DNA of 64,000 nt from positions 12,090,001-12,154,000 of the forward strand of contig OZ231126.1 in the NCBI GenBank assembly GCA_965153355.1, in the 5' to 3' direction. The notes under the pieces are model-generated. The model ran no database searches. It had not been told where the DNA came from and saw only the letters and a program-made list of their open reading frames with translations. Source of the stretch: Flaccisagitta enflata. Lineage: Eukaryota; Chaetognatha; Sagittoidea; Aphragmophora. Shown here in pieces: positions 1 through 13,540 of this stretch. The translations under genes and the position numbers were made by a program. Numbering within the stretch: position 1 is the stretch's first letter; the number at the start of each line of letters is the position of its first letter.

Positions 1-715
1 ACAAAGAAGCTACTTATCATAAATGAAGAAATGTAGAGTCTATGCATTTAGATTCATGAAATAAGACATGAAAACTTAAGCAAGTTTTTTATTTTCACTA
101 AAAAACTAATATTTTGTCTCAAAAACGCCTTAAAAATGCTAAAAATATGGTCGTTTTCATTTTTTGAGCCTGCCCAGGGGTTTTTTTCAAGCCACAGCCC
201 CCAAATTGGTACAAACCCATATATTTTGAGTCTACTGAGCCAAAAAAAGGGTAGCAAGCTCATTTCCTTTCGGTGACCCATTCTCGTACTCCCTTAATAA
301 TAGTAAGGTAATCGAACCTTAGGCTTTAGTAATGAAATCGGCCGCGTACGGGTATTTACGACGGGAAAATGACAACGAGTAGTACGCAAAACAATTTTCG
401 ACTGATAGATGGACGGTGTTCACGGATGGATGAACGGACGTGGCCGCGTGCATGCGACTACAGAGCTACACAGAGCATATGCAAATTAATAAAAAATGAT
501 GATCATAGTGATATCAAAGTATCTTGATCATAAACGCAATGTCTAGGTGTCTAGCAACACGGACGGATAGACTTACGCGACCAACATAAGTCGCCTGTTG
601 TTGAATAGGAGGACGCATATTCAATAATAAGCGCGTCTAAAAACGCGATACTTTCAGACCTACACGCTCTTACGGCGTTTGCTAGTTCATAAAATACTAT
701 GTTAATATAAGTTAC
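1..715. other. Left edge, no gene recognised
   Basis: AT-rich DNA with scattered stops in all frames. A 75-codon frame on the minus strand (54-281) has no recognisable features. If the exon at 716-782 is real, this is part of its first intron. Confidence 0.4.
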
Positions 716-782
716 CTTTTCCGTCGGTCGAGGCCGCTGCCAAAACGGCGGACAAAGCGATGATTTGAACGATTAGTTGCAT
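716..782 (-). CDS. Possible signal-peptide exon of a gene leaving the window to the left
   Basis: From ATG at 782 the minus strand encodes MQLIVQIIALSAVLAAASTD, Gly-Lys and one more base, then AAAG-GTAACT, a plausible donor. The first 17 residues look like a secretory signal peptide (hydrophobic core, then Ala-Ala-Ala-Ser). A longer in-frame extension upstream is polar and less convincing. No following exon was found within 1-715. Treat it as a hint only. Confidence 0.3.
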
Positions 783-1021
783 TTTTGAAAATATTTGTTT
801 CGTTGGTGAAGTTTCGTTCGCTTCCGTTGTCGGTATCGAGCAAATGTAAGATTGTTTGGTTTTTCGCAATCGTATTGGTAACATTCTCCAATCAGCCCGT
901 TCGCTTCAGTGAAGTTAACTAATGCAAGTGTGCATGTTTTAAGGTAGTAGCTCTGTGACACCACCGACTCCGTGTAGTTACATTTCTTTCGAAATTGGTT
1001 ACACGGCAAACAAGAATTTTT

Positions 1022-1160
1022 AGTCGCGTGCACGCGACTCTACAACCCGCTCTGTCCGTCTGTCGGTCGGTCCGTTGGTCCGTCTTTCGGTCCGTCACGC
1101 TTAGCTTTTTTCGCCGCCCCTGCCCACCCGCACGCGACTGAGGTAGCCGTGTTTTCGGCC
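1022..1160 (-). mobile_element. Mosaic-family repeat, short-core copy
   Basis: Reading the minus strand: AACAAGGCCG, then GTCGCGTGCGGGTGGGCAGG, a short core, a GGAC/GACC tetranucleotide stretch, GGGTTGTAGAGTCGCG and the terminal palindrome GTCGCGTGCACGCGAC. Confidence 0.75.
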
Positions 1161-1165
1161 TTGTT

Positions 1166-3059
<1,894 letters not shown>

Positions 3060-3065
3060 TTTATT
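3060..3065 (-). terminator. Polyadenylation signal for Irx
   Basis: AATAAA on the minus strand lies about 30 nt after the stop codon of exon 8. A canonical signal so close to the stop implies a very short 3' untranslated region, or that a more distal signal is also used. Confidence 0.55.
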
Positions 3066-3095
3066 CTCTATGTACAAGAAAATAAATCCTTTTCA

Positions 3096-3406
3096 CTATC
3101 GGGTGGCTTGACTGGCAGGTGATCGAGATGCTGAGGGAAGGTGACTTGAGGAAGAGGGTGAAGGTGACGAGGGTGGGAGGTGACTGGAGGGTGTCGAGTG
3201 ACTGACGGAGGGTGGAGGGGGAGGAGGGAGGGTGGAGCCGATTTGGGGTTTGACCAGTTTGAAGGCGCCCGAAGGTGGGGAGGTGACGGAGGGTAACATC
3301 GGGTGAGAGGAGGAAGAGGAGGACGAGGTGACGGGAGATGTGAGATCTGGTGACGGAGGAGCGGCATGAGACGTGGAGGATGTGTTGGGTTTCGCCGCGT
3401 GTTCGC
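3096..3406 (-). CDS. Irx: Irx coding exon 8 (C-terminus with stop)
   Basis: The acceptor TATCTTACAG-GC follows a (CT)n tract. The exon enters in phase 1 (completing a Gly), encodes 102 further residues and stops with TAG at 3096-3098. The product is Ser/Pro-rich, with SPPSGAFKLVKPQIGSTLPP in the middle. Irx proteins end with a similar AF-K/Q-P-V motif close to the C-terminus, which supports the assignment. The link to exon 7 crosses a 23-kb intron and rests on strand, phase and composition. Another terminal exon within that intron cannot be excluded, so this exon is less certain than exons 2-7. Confidence 0.65.
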
Positions 3407-3413
3407 CTGTAAG

Positions 3414-3524
<111 letters not shown>

Positions 3525-3782
3525 CAGAAAAAAGGCACGGGGAAGGAAGAAAAACAAGAAGAGAGATTAGTTTTCATATAATCGAATCGAGACGGAGGTC
3601 GGTTTTGGTTCTACAGGATGTTTGTTCGTTCCATTAAGACGAAAACAACAACAAAAACAAAACCAAAATAAACTTTATTAAATAAAGGAAGAGGAGAGGA
3701 GGAAGAGAGAGAGAGACGAAGAGGACAGGCCGACGTCTTGCGGGAATGACGGTTAGATCAACAATAGACGACAGAAACGAGA

Positions 3783-3784
<2 letters not shown>

Positions 3785-3867
<83 letters not shown>
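3785..3867 (+). repeat. (GA)n, left flank of the 16.9-kb insertion
   Basis: 83 bp, separated from the element tip by CG. Confidence 0.98.
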
Positions 3868-3869
<2 letters not shown>

Positions 3870-4140
3870 TGATTTGAAGTATATATAGACAGGGACAGGA
3901 TTCAATTCTTACTATAGCCTTAGTGAAGGCCTCATGGTAACTCACGTGGTAGACATTTGAATTGCACAGCCAAACATCTTTGAGAAGCAGACTGTAGACA
4001 TGAGGATTGGAGGAGGGGGAGAGAGTTCGAGATAGGAAGAGGAGAGAAGAGGAGGATGAGGAGGATTTCGGGGGTTCATGATGCTTTTGGATATTTATGT
4101 TGAGTCTTCTCTCCTTCTCCTAGCTACGTGGATCACCCTC
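3870..4140 (+). repeat. Left terminal repeat of the 16.9-kb element
   Basis: 271 bp beginning TGATTTGAAGTATATATAG. It matches 20332-20602 nearly base for base. Similarity stops abruptly at GATCACCCTC, precisely where the right copy continues into its inverted arm. The LTR-like sequence here is therefore either truncated or the inverted arm was added only at the right end. Confidence 0.85.
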
Positions 4141-5020
4141 TTGATTTTCTGTCTTTTCTTGTATATTCATACTTATTTGCATTTTATTAGACTTTCTTTA
4201 TATTCCCCTCAGAAGAGACTTATTATTTACCAAAACTAGCATTGTTTAGAGAAGTAGGATCAGTCATGCCAATAAGCCAGCCAAGCTACCAAACTAGGTG
4301 GTGGCAGCCGGTTTTGGATCTAATTGCCTTGGGGGGGATAATAATGTAAGATATTATGAATATACCCGTCTCCCTCTTGATTCTTTTCTCTCAATACTCT
4401 TTTTTCCTTCTTTTTCTCAATTCACATGGTAGGGAGTTGGAGAAAAGAAAACTTTTAAGGATCAAGACAATAAGATCCAAAATCTTGGTCCAGTAAACAA
4501 ATGCCTCATTGCGATATCAGCACACTCACCTCTCCTCGCTCGACTCACAGTTATCAACTCAAGCGTGCAAAATTGTGATCTGAATATTTTCGAGGGTAAA
4601 ATCTAAAACGCCGATCTCGCGCTGAGCGATCAGAAAACCTTCCAGCCAGCGGAGCCCCCGAAAATGCTAAGTCCGTGAGCGATTAGAAAATCATCCAGTT
4701 GGTAGAGAATGTTTTCTATCAGTCTCCTAAACATTTTTTTGGCGGCTCGTCAGAGTGAGAGGGACTGTTTTTCAAATTCTGTTTTATGGAAAACTAGGAG
4801 TGATGCGCGTAGTAACTAGTCAGTGAGGGCTCACAAGGCCCTCTTCCATTTATTTTAGTTTGGGTATAGTGAGGGATGTTGTTCCACCTATCATACATTA
4901 ATGACGGAAGGTAGTTTTCTGCTTGTCCCTGAGCCTAGATTATCGATATGTCTTTCTACTGGTCAAGTCTCACAGCTTAGGCAGCTATCACCTGCGGGGG
5001 ATAAGAGCAGAAAATGTAAG
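4141..5020. other. Left non-coding part of the inserted block
   Basis: Unique-looking DNA between the left terminal repeat and the first MITE. It has no open frame of note, and I saw no tRNA-complementary primer-binding site after the terminal repeat. Confidence 0.5.
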
Positions 5021-5209
5021 TACAGTTGAACCCCGCAAAAACGGTTGTCTAGGGAAAAACAAATTTTATCTGTTATAAGCAGATTTCTGGTATTGCCAAT
5101 ACCAATACCAATGCCAATACAATAAGATTACATGAAAAGATTAAAATTCTATGTCCATTTTGAGTGGATTTCCTTACTCCGGGTCTGGTGTAGCGGGGTG
5201 TGACTGTAT
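5021..5209. mobile_element. Pogo/Tigger-like MITE
   Basis: The ends TACAGTTGAACCCCGC and (reverse complement) TACAGTCACACCCCGC are inverted repeats with two mismatches in 16. The CAGT...CCCCGC tip and TA borders are typical of pogo/Tigger-type non-autonomous elements. At 189 bp there is no room for a transposase. It contains a short run of CCAATA repeats. Confidence 0.55.
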
Positions 5210-5229
5210 AGAAACAGTGACACTTCTTT

Positions 5230-8200
5230 ACATACTGAGACAAAAAGAAAATTTCAGTTTAGAGACAGGCAAAACAGTATCAGAGACAAATATGAAATCT
5301 GAGTTTGGAGACTAGCAGAAAGTCGTTATTTGTTTCAACTTTTCCATTTGTCTCTAAATCTTTATTTTCTGTTTGTCTCTTTACAAGAAAGAAACAACAT
5401 GTCTGAGTGGCTTGCCATCTCATCATTGTCTTGATTGATGCTATTCTTTTAAGGCCAGAGTGAATCTTTTTTTTGATGGAGACAAAAAGAAAATTCTAGT
5501 TCAGAGACAAACAGAAAATGATTGTTCATTTCTGTTTTCTGTTTGTCTCTGAGCCTCGATTTTTTGTTTGTCTCTTGATATTAAAACAAATAGCAATAAC
5601 ATGCCTTGACAGCTGAGGGCGGATGGAGAACCAAACAGAGATTCAAAGAGGAATTTATGAGAGACAAATGGAAAATCAAAGTTTAGAGACAAATAGAAAA
5701 TATTCACTTCTTTAAGTTTTCTTTTTGTCTTTAAATTGCAATTTTCTTTTTGTCTCTTACCACTAGGGCATTTTTACAGGAGTAGTGAGCTTTAAAAAAG
5801 GCAGAGTGCAGGGGAAGTCACCTACATCATTTTTGGCCCAAATCAGCGATTGAGCCACAATACAAATGTAGTAGTGAGCATAGTGTCAACAGGTGGCTGT
5901 TTAAGCTGTCAGAGGCATGTACCCCTATACTAACCAGGAGCAAGAGAACTCACCGTAATGATTCTTAGCCCAAATTAGCTATTGAGCCACTTTGCAAATC
6001 TTATGAGAGCATGGTGTGTATTTTACAGAAGGGGAAACTGGTGAAAAGAGGGGCTAGCGGGGTTAACTCACATGTTAAGCCTGTTTTGGCTTCACCCCAG
6101 ATCAACACCTCAAATTCACCAAAAGCCCCTTATAATATACTTATATATATACAAAGGTTTTCCATAGATCAAATCAGAGATCCTCTTGGGATAGTAAATT
6201 AAGTTGGTTTAACACATGTTTTAACCCCGCTAGCCCCTCATTCTACCCTTCTTAGGATTTTTTGTATGTCTCATTTACATTCTCAGCCACACCCACCTCA
6301 TCATTGTCTTGGTAGATGCTATTCTTTTAAGGCCAGAGTGAACCCTTTTTTGTTTGACGGAGACAAAAAGAAAATTCTAGTTCAGAGACAAACAGAAAAT
6401 GATTGTTCATTTCAGTTTTCTGTTTGTCTCTGAGTCTGAATTTTTTGTTTGTCTCTTAATATTAAAACAAATGCCAATAAATGTGAAAGCCTTGACAGCT
6501 GAGGGCAGATGGAGAACCAAACAGAGAGTCAAAAAGGTATTTATAAGAGACAAATGGAAAATCAAAGTTCAGAGACAAATAGAAAATGTTTATTTCTTTA
6601 AGTTTTCTCTTTTTCTTTAAATTGCAATTTTCTATTTGTCTCTTACCATGAAAAACCAATGGGTCTGAATGGGCTACCCAAGCTGCATGCAGGTGGGCTC
6701 AAGCAGTGATGGAGAAGGCCACTAGGGCATTTTTACAGCAGTAGTGAGCTTTAAAAAAGGCAGAGTGCAGGGGAAGTCACCTACATCATTTTTGGCCCAA
6801 ATCAGCAAGTGAGCCCCAATACAAATGTAGTAGTGAGCATAGTGTCAACAGGTGGCTGTTTAAGCTGTGACACGCATGTACCCCTATACTCACCAGGAGC
6901 AAGAGAACTCAACATAATGATTCTTAGCACAAATTAGCTATTGAGCCACCTTGCAAATCTTATGAGAGCATGGTGTGTATTCTACGGAAGGGGAAACTGG
7001 TGAAAAGAGGGGCTAGCGGGGTTAACTCACATGTTAAGCCTGTTTTGGCTTCACCCCAGATCAACACCTCAAATTCACCAAAAGCCCCTTATAATATACT
7101 TTTATATATACATAGGACTTCCATAGATCAAATCAGAGATCCTCTTAGGATAGTAAGTTAAGTTGGTTTAACACATGTTTTAACCCCGCTAGCCCCTCAT
7201 TCTACCCTTCTTAGGATTTTCCATATGTCTCATTTACATTCTCAGCCACTCCCACCTCATCATTGTCTTGGTAGATGCTATTCTTTTAAGGGCAGAGTGA
7301 ACCCTTTTTTGTTTGACAAAGACAAAAAGAAAATTCAAGTTCAGAGACAAACAGAAAATGATTGTTCATTTCAGTTTTCTGTTTGTCTCTGAGTCTGAAT
7401 TTTTTGTTTGTCTCTTAATATTAAAACAAATGCCAATAAGTGTGAAAGCCTTAACAGCTGAGGGCAGATGGGGAACCAAACAGAGAGTCAAAAAGGTATT
7501 TAAAAGAGACAAATGGAAAATCAAAGTTTAGAGACAAATAGAAAATGTTCATTTCTTTAAGTTTTCTCTTTGTCTTTAAATTGCAATTTTCTTTTTGTCT
7601 CTTACCATGAAAAAACCAATGGGTCTGAATGGGCTACCCAAGTTGCATGCAGGTGGGCTCGAGCAGTGATGGAGAAGGCCACTAGGGCATTTTTACAGGA
7701 GTAGTGAGCTTTAAAAAAGGCAAAGTGCAGGGGAAGTCACCTACATCATTTTTTGCCCAAATCATCGATTGAGCCACAATACAAATGTAGTAGTGAGCAT
7801 AATGTCAACAGGTGGCTGTTTAAGCTGTCAGATGCATGTACCCCTATACTCACCAGGAACAAGAGAACTCACCGTAATGATTCTTAGCCCAAATTAGCTA
7901 TTGAGCCACCTTGCAAATCTTATGAGAGCATGGTGTGTATTCTACAGAAGGGGAAACTGGTGAAAAGAGGGGCTAGCGGGGTTAACTCACATGTTAAGCC
8001 TGTTTTGGCTTCACCCCAGATCAACACCTCAAATTCACCAAAAGCCCCTTATAATATACTTATATATAAACATAGGACTTCCATAGATCAAATCAGAGAT
8101 CCTCTTGGGATAGTAAGTTAAGTTGGGTTAACACATGTTTTAACCCCGCTAGCCCCTCATTCTACCCTTCTTAGGATTTTCTATATGTCTCATTTACATT

Positions 8201-11200
8201 CTCAGCCACACCCACTTCATCATTGTCTTGGTAGATGCTATTCTTTTAAGGGCAGAGTGAACCCTTTTTTGTTTGACGGAGACAAAAAGAAAATTCAAGT
8301 TCAGAGACAAACAGAAAATGATTGTTCATTTCAGTTTTCTGTTTGTCTCTGAGCCTCAATTTTTTGTTTGTCTCTTAATATTAAAACAAGGCCGGATACA
8401 CGGCCAATACCAGTCGCGGAAGGGTGGGCAGGGGCGGAAATGCGTGTTTTCACACTCTCCTACTCGATCACCATGGACCGACCGACGGACCGACCGACGG
8501 ATGGACAAAGCCTCTTATAGAGTCGCTAGTCCGCGACTAACAAATGCCAATAAGTGTGAAAGCCTTAACAGCTGAGGGCAGATGGGGAACCAAACAGAGA
8601 GTCAAAAAGGTATTTAAAAGAGACAAATGGAAAATTAAAGTTTAGTTACAAATAGAAAATGTTATTTTCTTTAAGTTTTCTCTTTGTCTTTAAATTGCAA
8701 TTTTCTTTTTGTCTCTTACCATAAAAAAACCAATGGGTCTGAATGGGCTACCCAAGTTGCATGCAGGTGGGCTCGAGCAGTGATGGAGAAGGCCACTAGG
8801 GCATTTTTACAGGAGTAGTGAGCTTTAAAAAAGGCAAAGTGCAGGGGAAGTCACCTACATCATTTTTTGCCCAAATCATCGATTGAGCCACAATACAAAT
8901 GTAGTAGTGAGCATAATGTCAACAGGTGGCTGTTTAAGCTGTCAGACGCATGTACCCCTATACTCACCAGGAACAGGAGAACTCACCGTAATGATTCTTA
9001 GCCCAAATTAGCTATTGAGCCACCTTGCAAATCTTATGAGAGCATGGTGTGTATTCTACAGAAGGGGAAACTGGTGAAAAGAGGGGCTAGCGGGGTTAAC
9101 TCACATGTTAAGCCTGTTTTGGCTTCACCCCAGATCAACACCTCAAATTCACCAAAAGCCCCTTATAATATACTTATATATAAACATAGGACTTCCATAG
9201 ATCAAATCAGAGATCCTCTTGGGATAGTAAGTTAAGTTGGGTTAACACATGTTTTAACCCCGCTAGCCCCTCATTCTACCCTTCTTAGGATTTTCTATAT
9301 GTCTCATTTACATTCTCAGCCACACCCACTTCATCATTGTCTTGGTAGATGCTATTCTTTTAAGGCCAGAGTGAACCCTTTTTTGTTTTACGGAGACAAA
9401 AAGAAAATTCTAGTTCAGAGACAAACAGAAAATGATTGTTCATTTCAGTTTTCTGTTTGTCTCTGAGTCTGAATTTTTTGTTTGTCTCTTAATATTAAAA
9501 CAAATGCCAATAAATGTGAAAGCCTTGACAGCTAAGGGCAGAGGGAGAGCCAAACAGAGAGTCAAAATGGTTTTTATAAGAGACAAATGGAAAATCAAAG
9601 TTCAGAGACAAATAGAAAATGTTTATTTCTTTAAGTTTTCTCTTTGTCTTTAAATTGCAATTTTCTTATTGTCTCTTACCATGAAACCCCAATGGGTCTG
9701 AATGGGCTACCCAAGTTGCATGCAGGTGGGCTCGAGCAGTGATGGAGAAGGCCACTAGGGCATTTTTACAGCAGTAGTGAGCTTTAAAAAAGGCAGAATG
9801 CAGGGGAAGTCACCTACATCATTTTTGGCCCAAATCAGCAATTGAGCCACAATACAAATGTAGTAGTGAGCATAGTGTCAACAGGTGGCTGTTTAAGCTG
9901 TTAGACGTATGTACCCCTATACTCACCAGGAGCAAGAGAACTCACCATAATGATTCTTAGCCCAAATTAGCTATTGAGCCACCTTGCAAATCTTATGAGA
10001 GCATGGTGTGTATTCTACAGAAGGGGAAACTGGCGAAAAGAGGGGCTAGTGGGGTTAACTCACATGTTAAGCCTGTTTTGGCTTCACCCCAGATCAACAC
10101 CTCAAATTCACCAAAAGCCCCTTATAATATACTTTTATATATACATAGGACTTCCATAGATCAAATCAGAGATCCTCTTAGGATAGTAAGTTAAGTTGGT
10201 TTAACACATGTTTTAACCCCGCTAGCCCCTCATTCTACCCTTCTTAGGATTTTCCATATGTCTCATTTACATTCTCAGCCACACCCACCTCATCATTGTC
10301 TTGGTAAATGCTATTCTTTTAAGGCCAGAGTGAACCCTTTTTTGTTTGACGGAGACAAAAAGAAAATTCTAGTTCAGAGACAAACAGAAAATGATTGTTC
10401 ATTTCAGTTTTCTGTTTGTCTCTGAGCCTCAATTTTTTGTTTGTCTCTTAATATTAAAACAAATGCCAATAAGTGTGAAAGCCTTGACAGCTGAGGGCAG
10501 ATGGGGAACCAAATAGAGAATCAAAAAGGTATTTATAAGAGACAAATGGAAAATCAAACTTTAGAGACATATAGAAAATGTTCATTTCTTTAAGTTTTCT
10601 CTTTGTCTTTAAATTGCAATTTTCTTTTTGTCTCTTACCATGAAAAACCAACGGGTCTGAATGGGCTACCCAAGTTGCATGCAGGTAGGCGCGAGCAGTG
10701 ATGGAGAAGGCCACTAGGGCATTTTTACAGGAGTAGTGAGCTTTAAAAAAGGCAGAGTGCAGGGGAAGTCACCTACATCATTTTTTGCCCAAATCAGCAA
10801 TTGAGCCACAATACAAATGTAGTAGTGAGCATAGTGTCAACAGGTGGCTGTTTAAGCTGTCAGACGCATGTACCCCATACTCACCAGGAACAAGAGAACT
10901 CACGGTAATGATTCTTAGCCCAAATAAGCTATTGAGCCCCCTTGCAAATCTTATGAGAGCATGGTGTGTATTCTACAGAAGGGGAAACTGGTGAAAAGAG
11001 GGGCTAGCGGGGTTAACTCACATGTTAAGCCTGTTTTGGCTTCACCCCGGATCAACACCTCAAATTCACCATAAGCCCCTTATAATATACTTACATATAA
11101 ACATAGGACTTCCATAGATCAAATCAGAGATCCTCTTAGGATAGTAAGTTAAGTTGGTATAACACATGTTTTAACCCCGCTAGCCCCTCATTCTACCCTT

Positions 11201-13540
11201 CTTAGGATTTTCCATATGTCTCATTTACATTCTCAGCCACACCCACATCATCATTGACTTGGTAGATGCTATTCTTTTAAGGCCAGAGTGAACCCTTTTT
11301 TGTTTGACGAAGACAAAAAGAAAATTCTAGTTCAGAGACAAACAGAAAATGATTGTTCATTTCAGTTTTCTGTTTGTCTCTGAGTCTGAATTTTTTGTTT
11401 GTCTCTTAATATTAAAACAAATGCCAATAAATGTGAAAGCCTTGACAGCTGAGGGCAGATGGAGAGCCAAACAGGGAGTCAAAAAGGTATTAATAAGAGA
11501 CAAATGGAAAATCAAAGTTCAGAGACAAATAGAAAATGTTTATTTCTTTAAGTTTTCTCTTTGTCTTTAAATTGCAATTTTCTTTTTGTCTCTTACCATG
11601 AAAAACCAATGGGTCTGAATGGGCTACCCAAGTTGCATGCAGGTGGGCTCGAGCAGTGATGGAGAAGGCCACTAGGGCATTTTTACAGGAGTAGTGAGCT
11701 TTAAAAAAGGCAGAGTGCAGGGGAAGTCACCTACATCATTTTTGTCCCACATCAGCAATTGAGCCACAATACAAATGTAGTAGTGAGCATAGTGTCAACA
11801 GGTGGCTGTTTAAGCTGTCAGACGCATGTACCCCTATACTCACCAGGAGCAAGAGAACTTACCATAATGATTCTTAGCCCAAATTAGCTATTGAGCCACC
11901 ATGCAAATCTTATGAGAGCATGGTGTGTATTCTACAGAAGGGGAAACTGGTGAAAAGAGGGGCTAGCGGGGTTAACTCACATGTTAAGCCTGTTTTGGCT
12001 TCACCCCAGATCAACACCTCAAATTCACCAAAAGCCCCTTATAATATACTTATATATATACATAGGACTTCCATAGATCAAATCAGAGATCCTCTTGGGA
12101 TAGTAAGTTAAGTTGGTTTAACACATGTTTTAACCCCGCTAGCCCCTCATTCTACCCTTCTTAGGATTTTCTATATGTCTCATTTACATTCTCAGTCACA
12201 CCCACCTCATCATTGTCTTGGTAGATGCTATTCTGTTAAGGCCATAGTGAACCCTTTTTTGTTTGATAGAGACAAAAAGAAAATTCTAGTTCAGAGACAA
12301 ACAGAAAATGATTGTTCATTTCAGTTTTCTGTTTGTCTCTGAGCCTCAATCTTTTATTTGTCTCCTAATATTAAAACAAATACCAATAAGTGTGAAAGCC
12401 TTGACAGCTGAGGGCAGATGAAAAACCAAACAGAGGGTCAAAAAGTATTTATAAGAGACAAATGGAAAATGTTTATTTCTTTAAGTTTTCTTTTTGTCTT
12501 TAAGTTGCAATTTTCTTTTTGTCTCTTACTATGAAAAACCAATGGGTCTGAATGGGCTACCCAAGTTGCATGCAGATGGGCTCAAGCAGTGATGGAGAAG
12601 GCCACTAGGGCATTTTTACAGGAGTAGTGAGCTTTAAAAAAGGCAGAGTGCAAGGGAAGTCACCTACATCATTTTTGGTCCAAATCAGCAATTGAGCCAC
12701 AATACAAATGTAGTGGTGAGCATAGTGTCAACAGGTGGCTGTTTAAGCTCCCAGATGCATGTACCCCTATACTAGCCAGGAGCAAGAGAACTCACCGTAA
12801 TGATTCTTAGCCCAAATTAGCTATTGAGCCACCTTGCAAATCTTATGAGAGCATGGTGTGTATTCTACAGAAGGGGAAACTGGTGAAAAGAGGGGCTAGC
12901 GGGGTTAACTCACATGTTAAGCCTGTTTTGGCTTCACCCCAGATCAACACCTCAAATTCACCAAAAGCCCCTTATAATATACTTATATATATACATAGGA
13001 CTTCCATAGATCAAATCAGAGATCCTCTTGGGATAGTAAGTTAAGTTGGTTTAACACATGTTTTAACACCGCTAGCCCCTCATTCTACCCTTCTTAGGAT
13101 TTTCTATATGTCTCATTTACATTCTCAGTCACACCCACCTCATCATTGTCTTGGTAGATGCTATTCTGTTTAGGCCATAGTGAACCCTTTTTTGTTTGAT
13201 AGAGACAAAAAGAAAATTCTAGTTCAGATACAAACAGAAAATGATTGTTCATTTCAGTTTTCTGTTTGTCTCTGAGCCTCGATTTTTGTTTGTCTCTCAG
13301 TATTAAAACAAATGCCAATAAGTGTGAAAGCCTTGACAGCTGAGGGCAGATGGAGAACCAAACAGAGATTCAAGGAGGTATTTATAAGAGAAAAATGGAA
13401 AATCAAAATTTAGAGACAAATAGATAATGTTTAATCCTTTAAGTTTTCTTTTTAACAAAGACAAAAAGAAAATTTCAGTTCAGAGACAAACAGAAAAGGA
13501 TTGTTCATCTCAGTTTTCCGTTTGTCTCTGAGCCTGGATT
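5230..13540 (+). repeat. Tandem array of eight ~960-bp units
   Basis: Using the shared GGAGACAAAAAGAAAATT as anchor, units start near 5479, 6358, 7317, 8277, 9391, 10350, 11308 and 12268, with a partial unit from 13201. Spacings are 879, 959, 960, 1114, 959, 958, 960 and 933 bp. The first unit lacks about 80 bp and the fourth is enlarged by a 149-bp insertion. Units are highly similar. Each contains the motif GAGACAAACAGAAAAT and its reverse complement several times, plus a second hairpin with AGGGGCTAGCGGGGTTAA arms. Degenerate copies of the short motif also flank the array (5240-5400, 13440-13870). Confidence 0.92.
8390..8538 (+). mobile_element. Mosaic-family repeat inserted in array unit 4
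   Basis: 149 bp from GGCCGGATACACGG to CCGCGACT interrupt the unit. The seven other units have the uninterrupted sequence TTAAAACAAATGCC, so the borders are known exactly. AACAA is present on both sides (8385-8389 and 8539-8543) and once in the empty units, consistent with a 5-bp target duplication. Confidence 0.85.

Noticed and set aside
773-1033. Cys-rich minus-strand frame that looks like part of an extracellular protein
   Set aside because: It abuts a mosaic repeat on its 5' side and overlaps the signal-like exon in another frame. No acceptor or known domain spacing is visible, so it is not called a gene.
5230-13540. CRISPR-like array of regular repeats
   Set aside because: The units are ~960 bp without short repeat-spacer structure, in a eukaryotic genome and within a mobile element.
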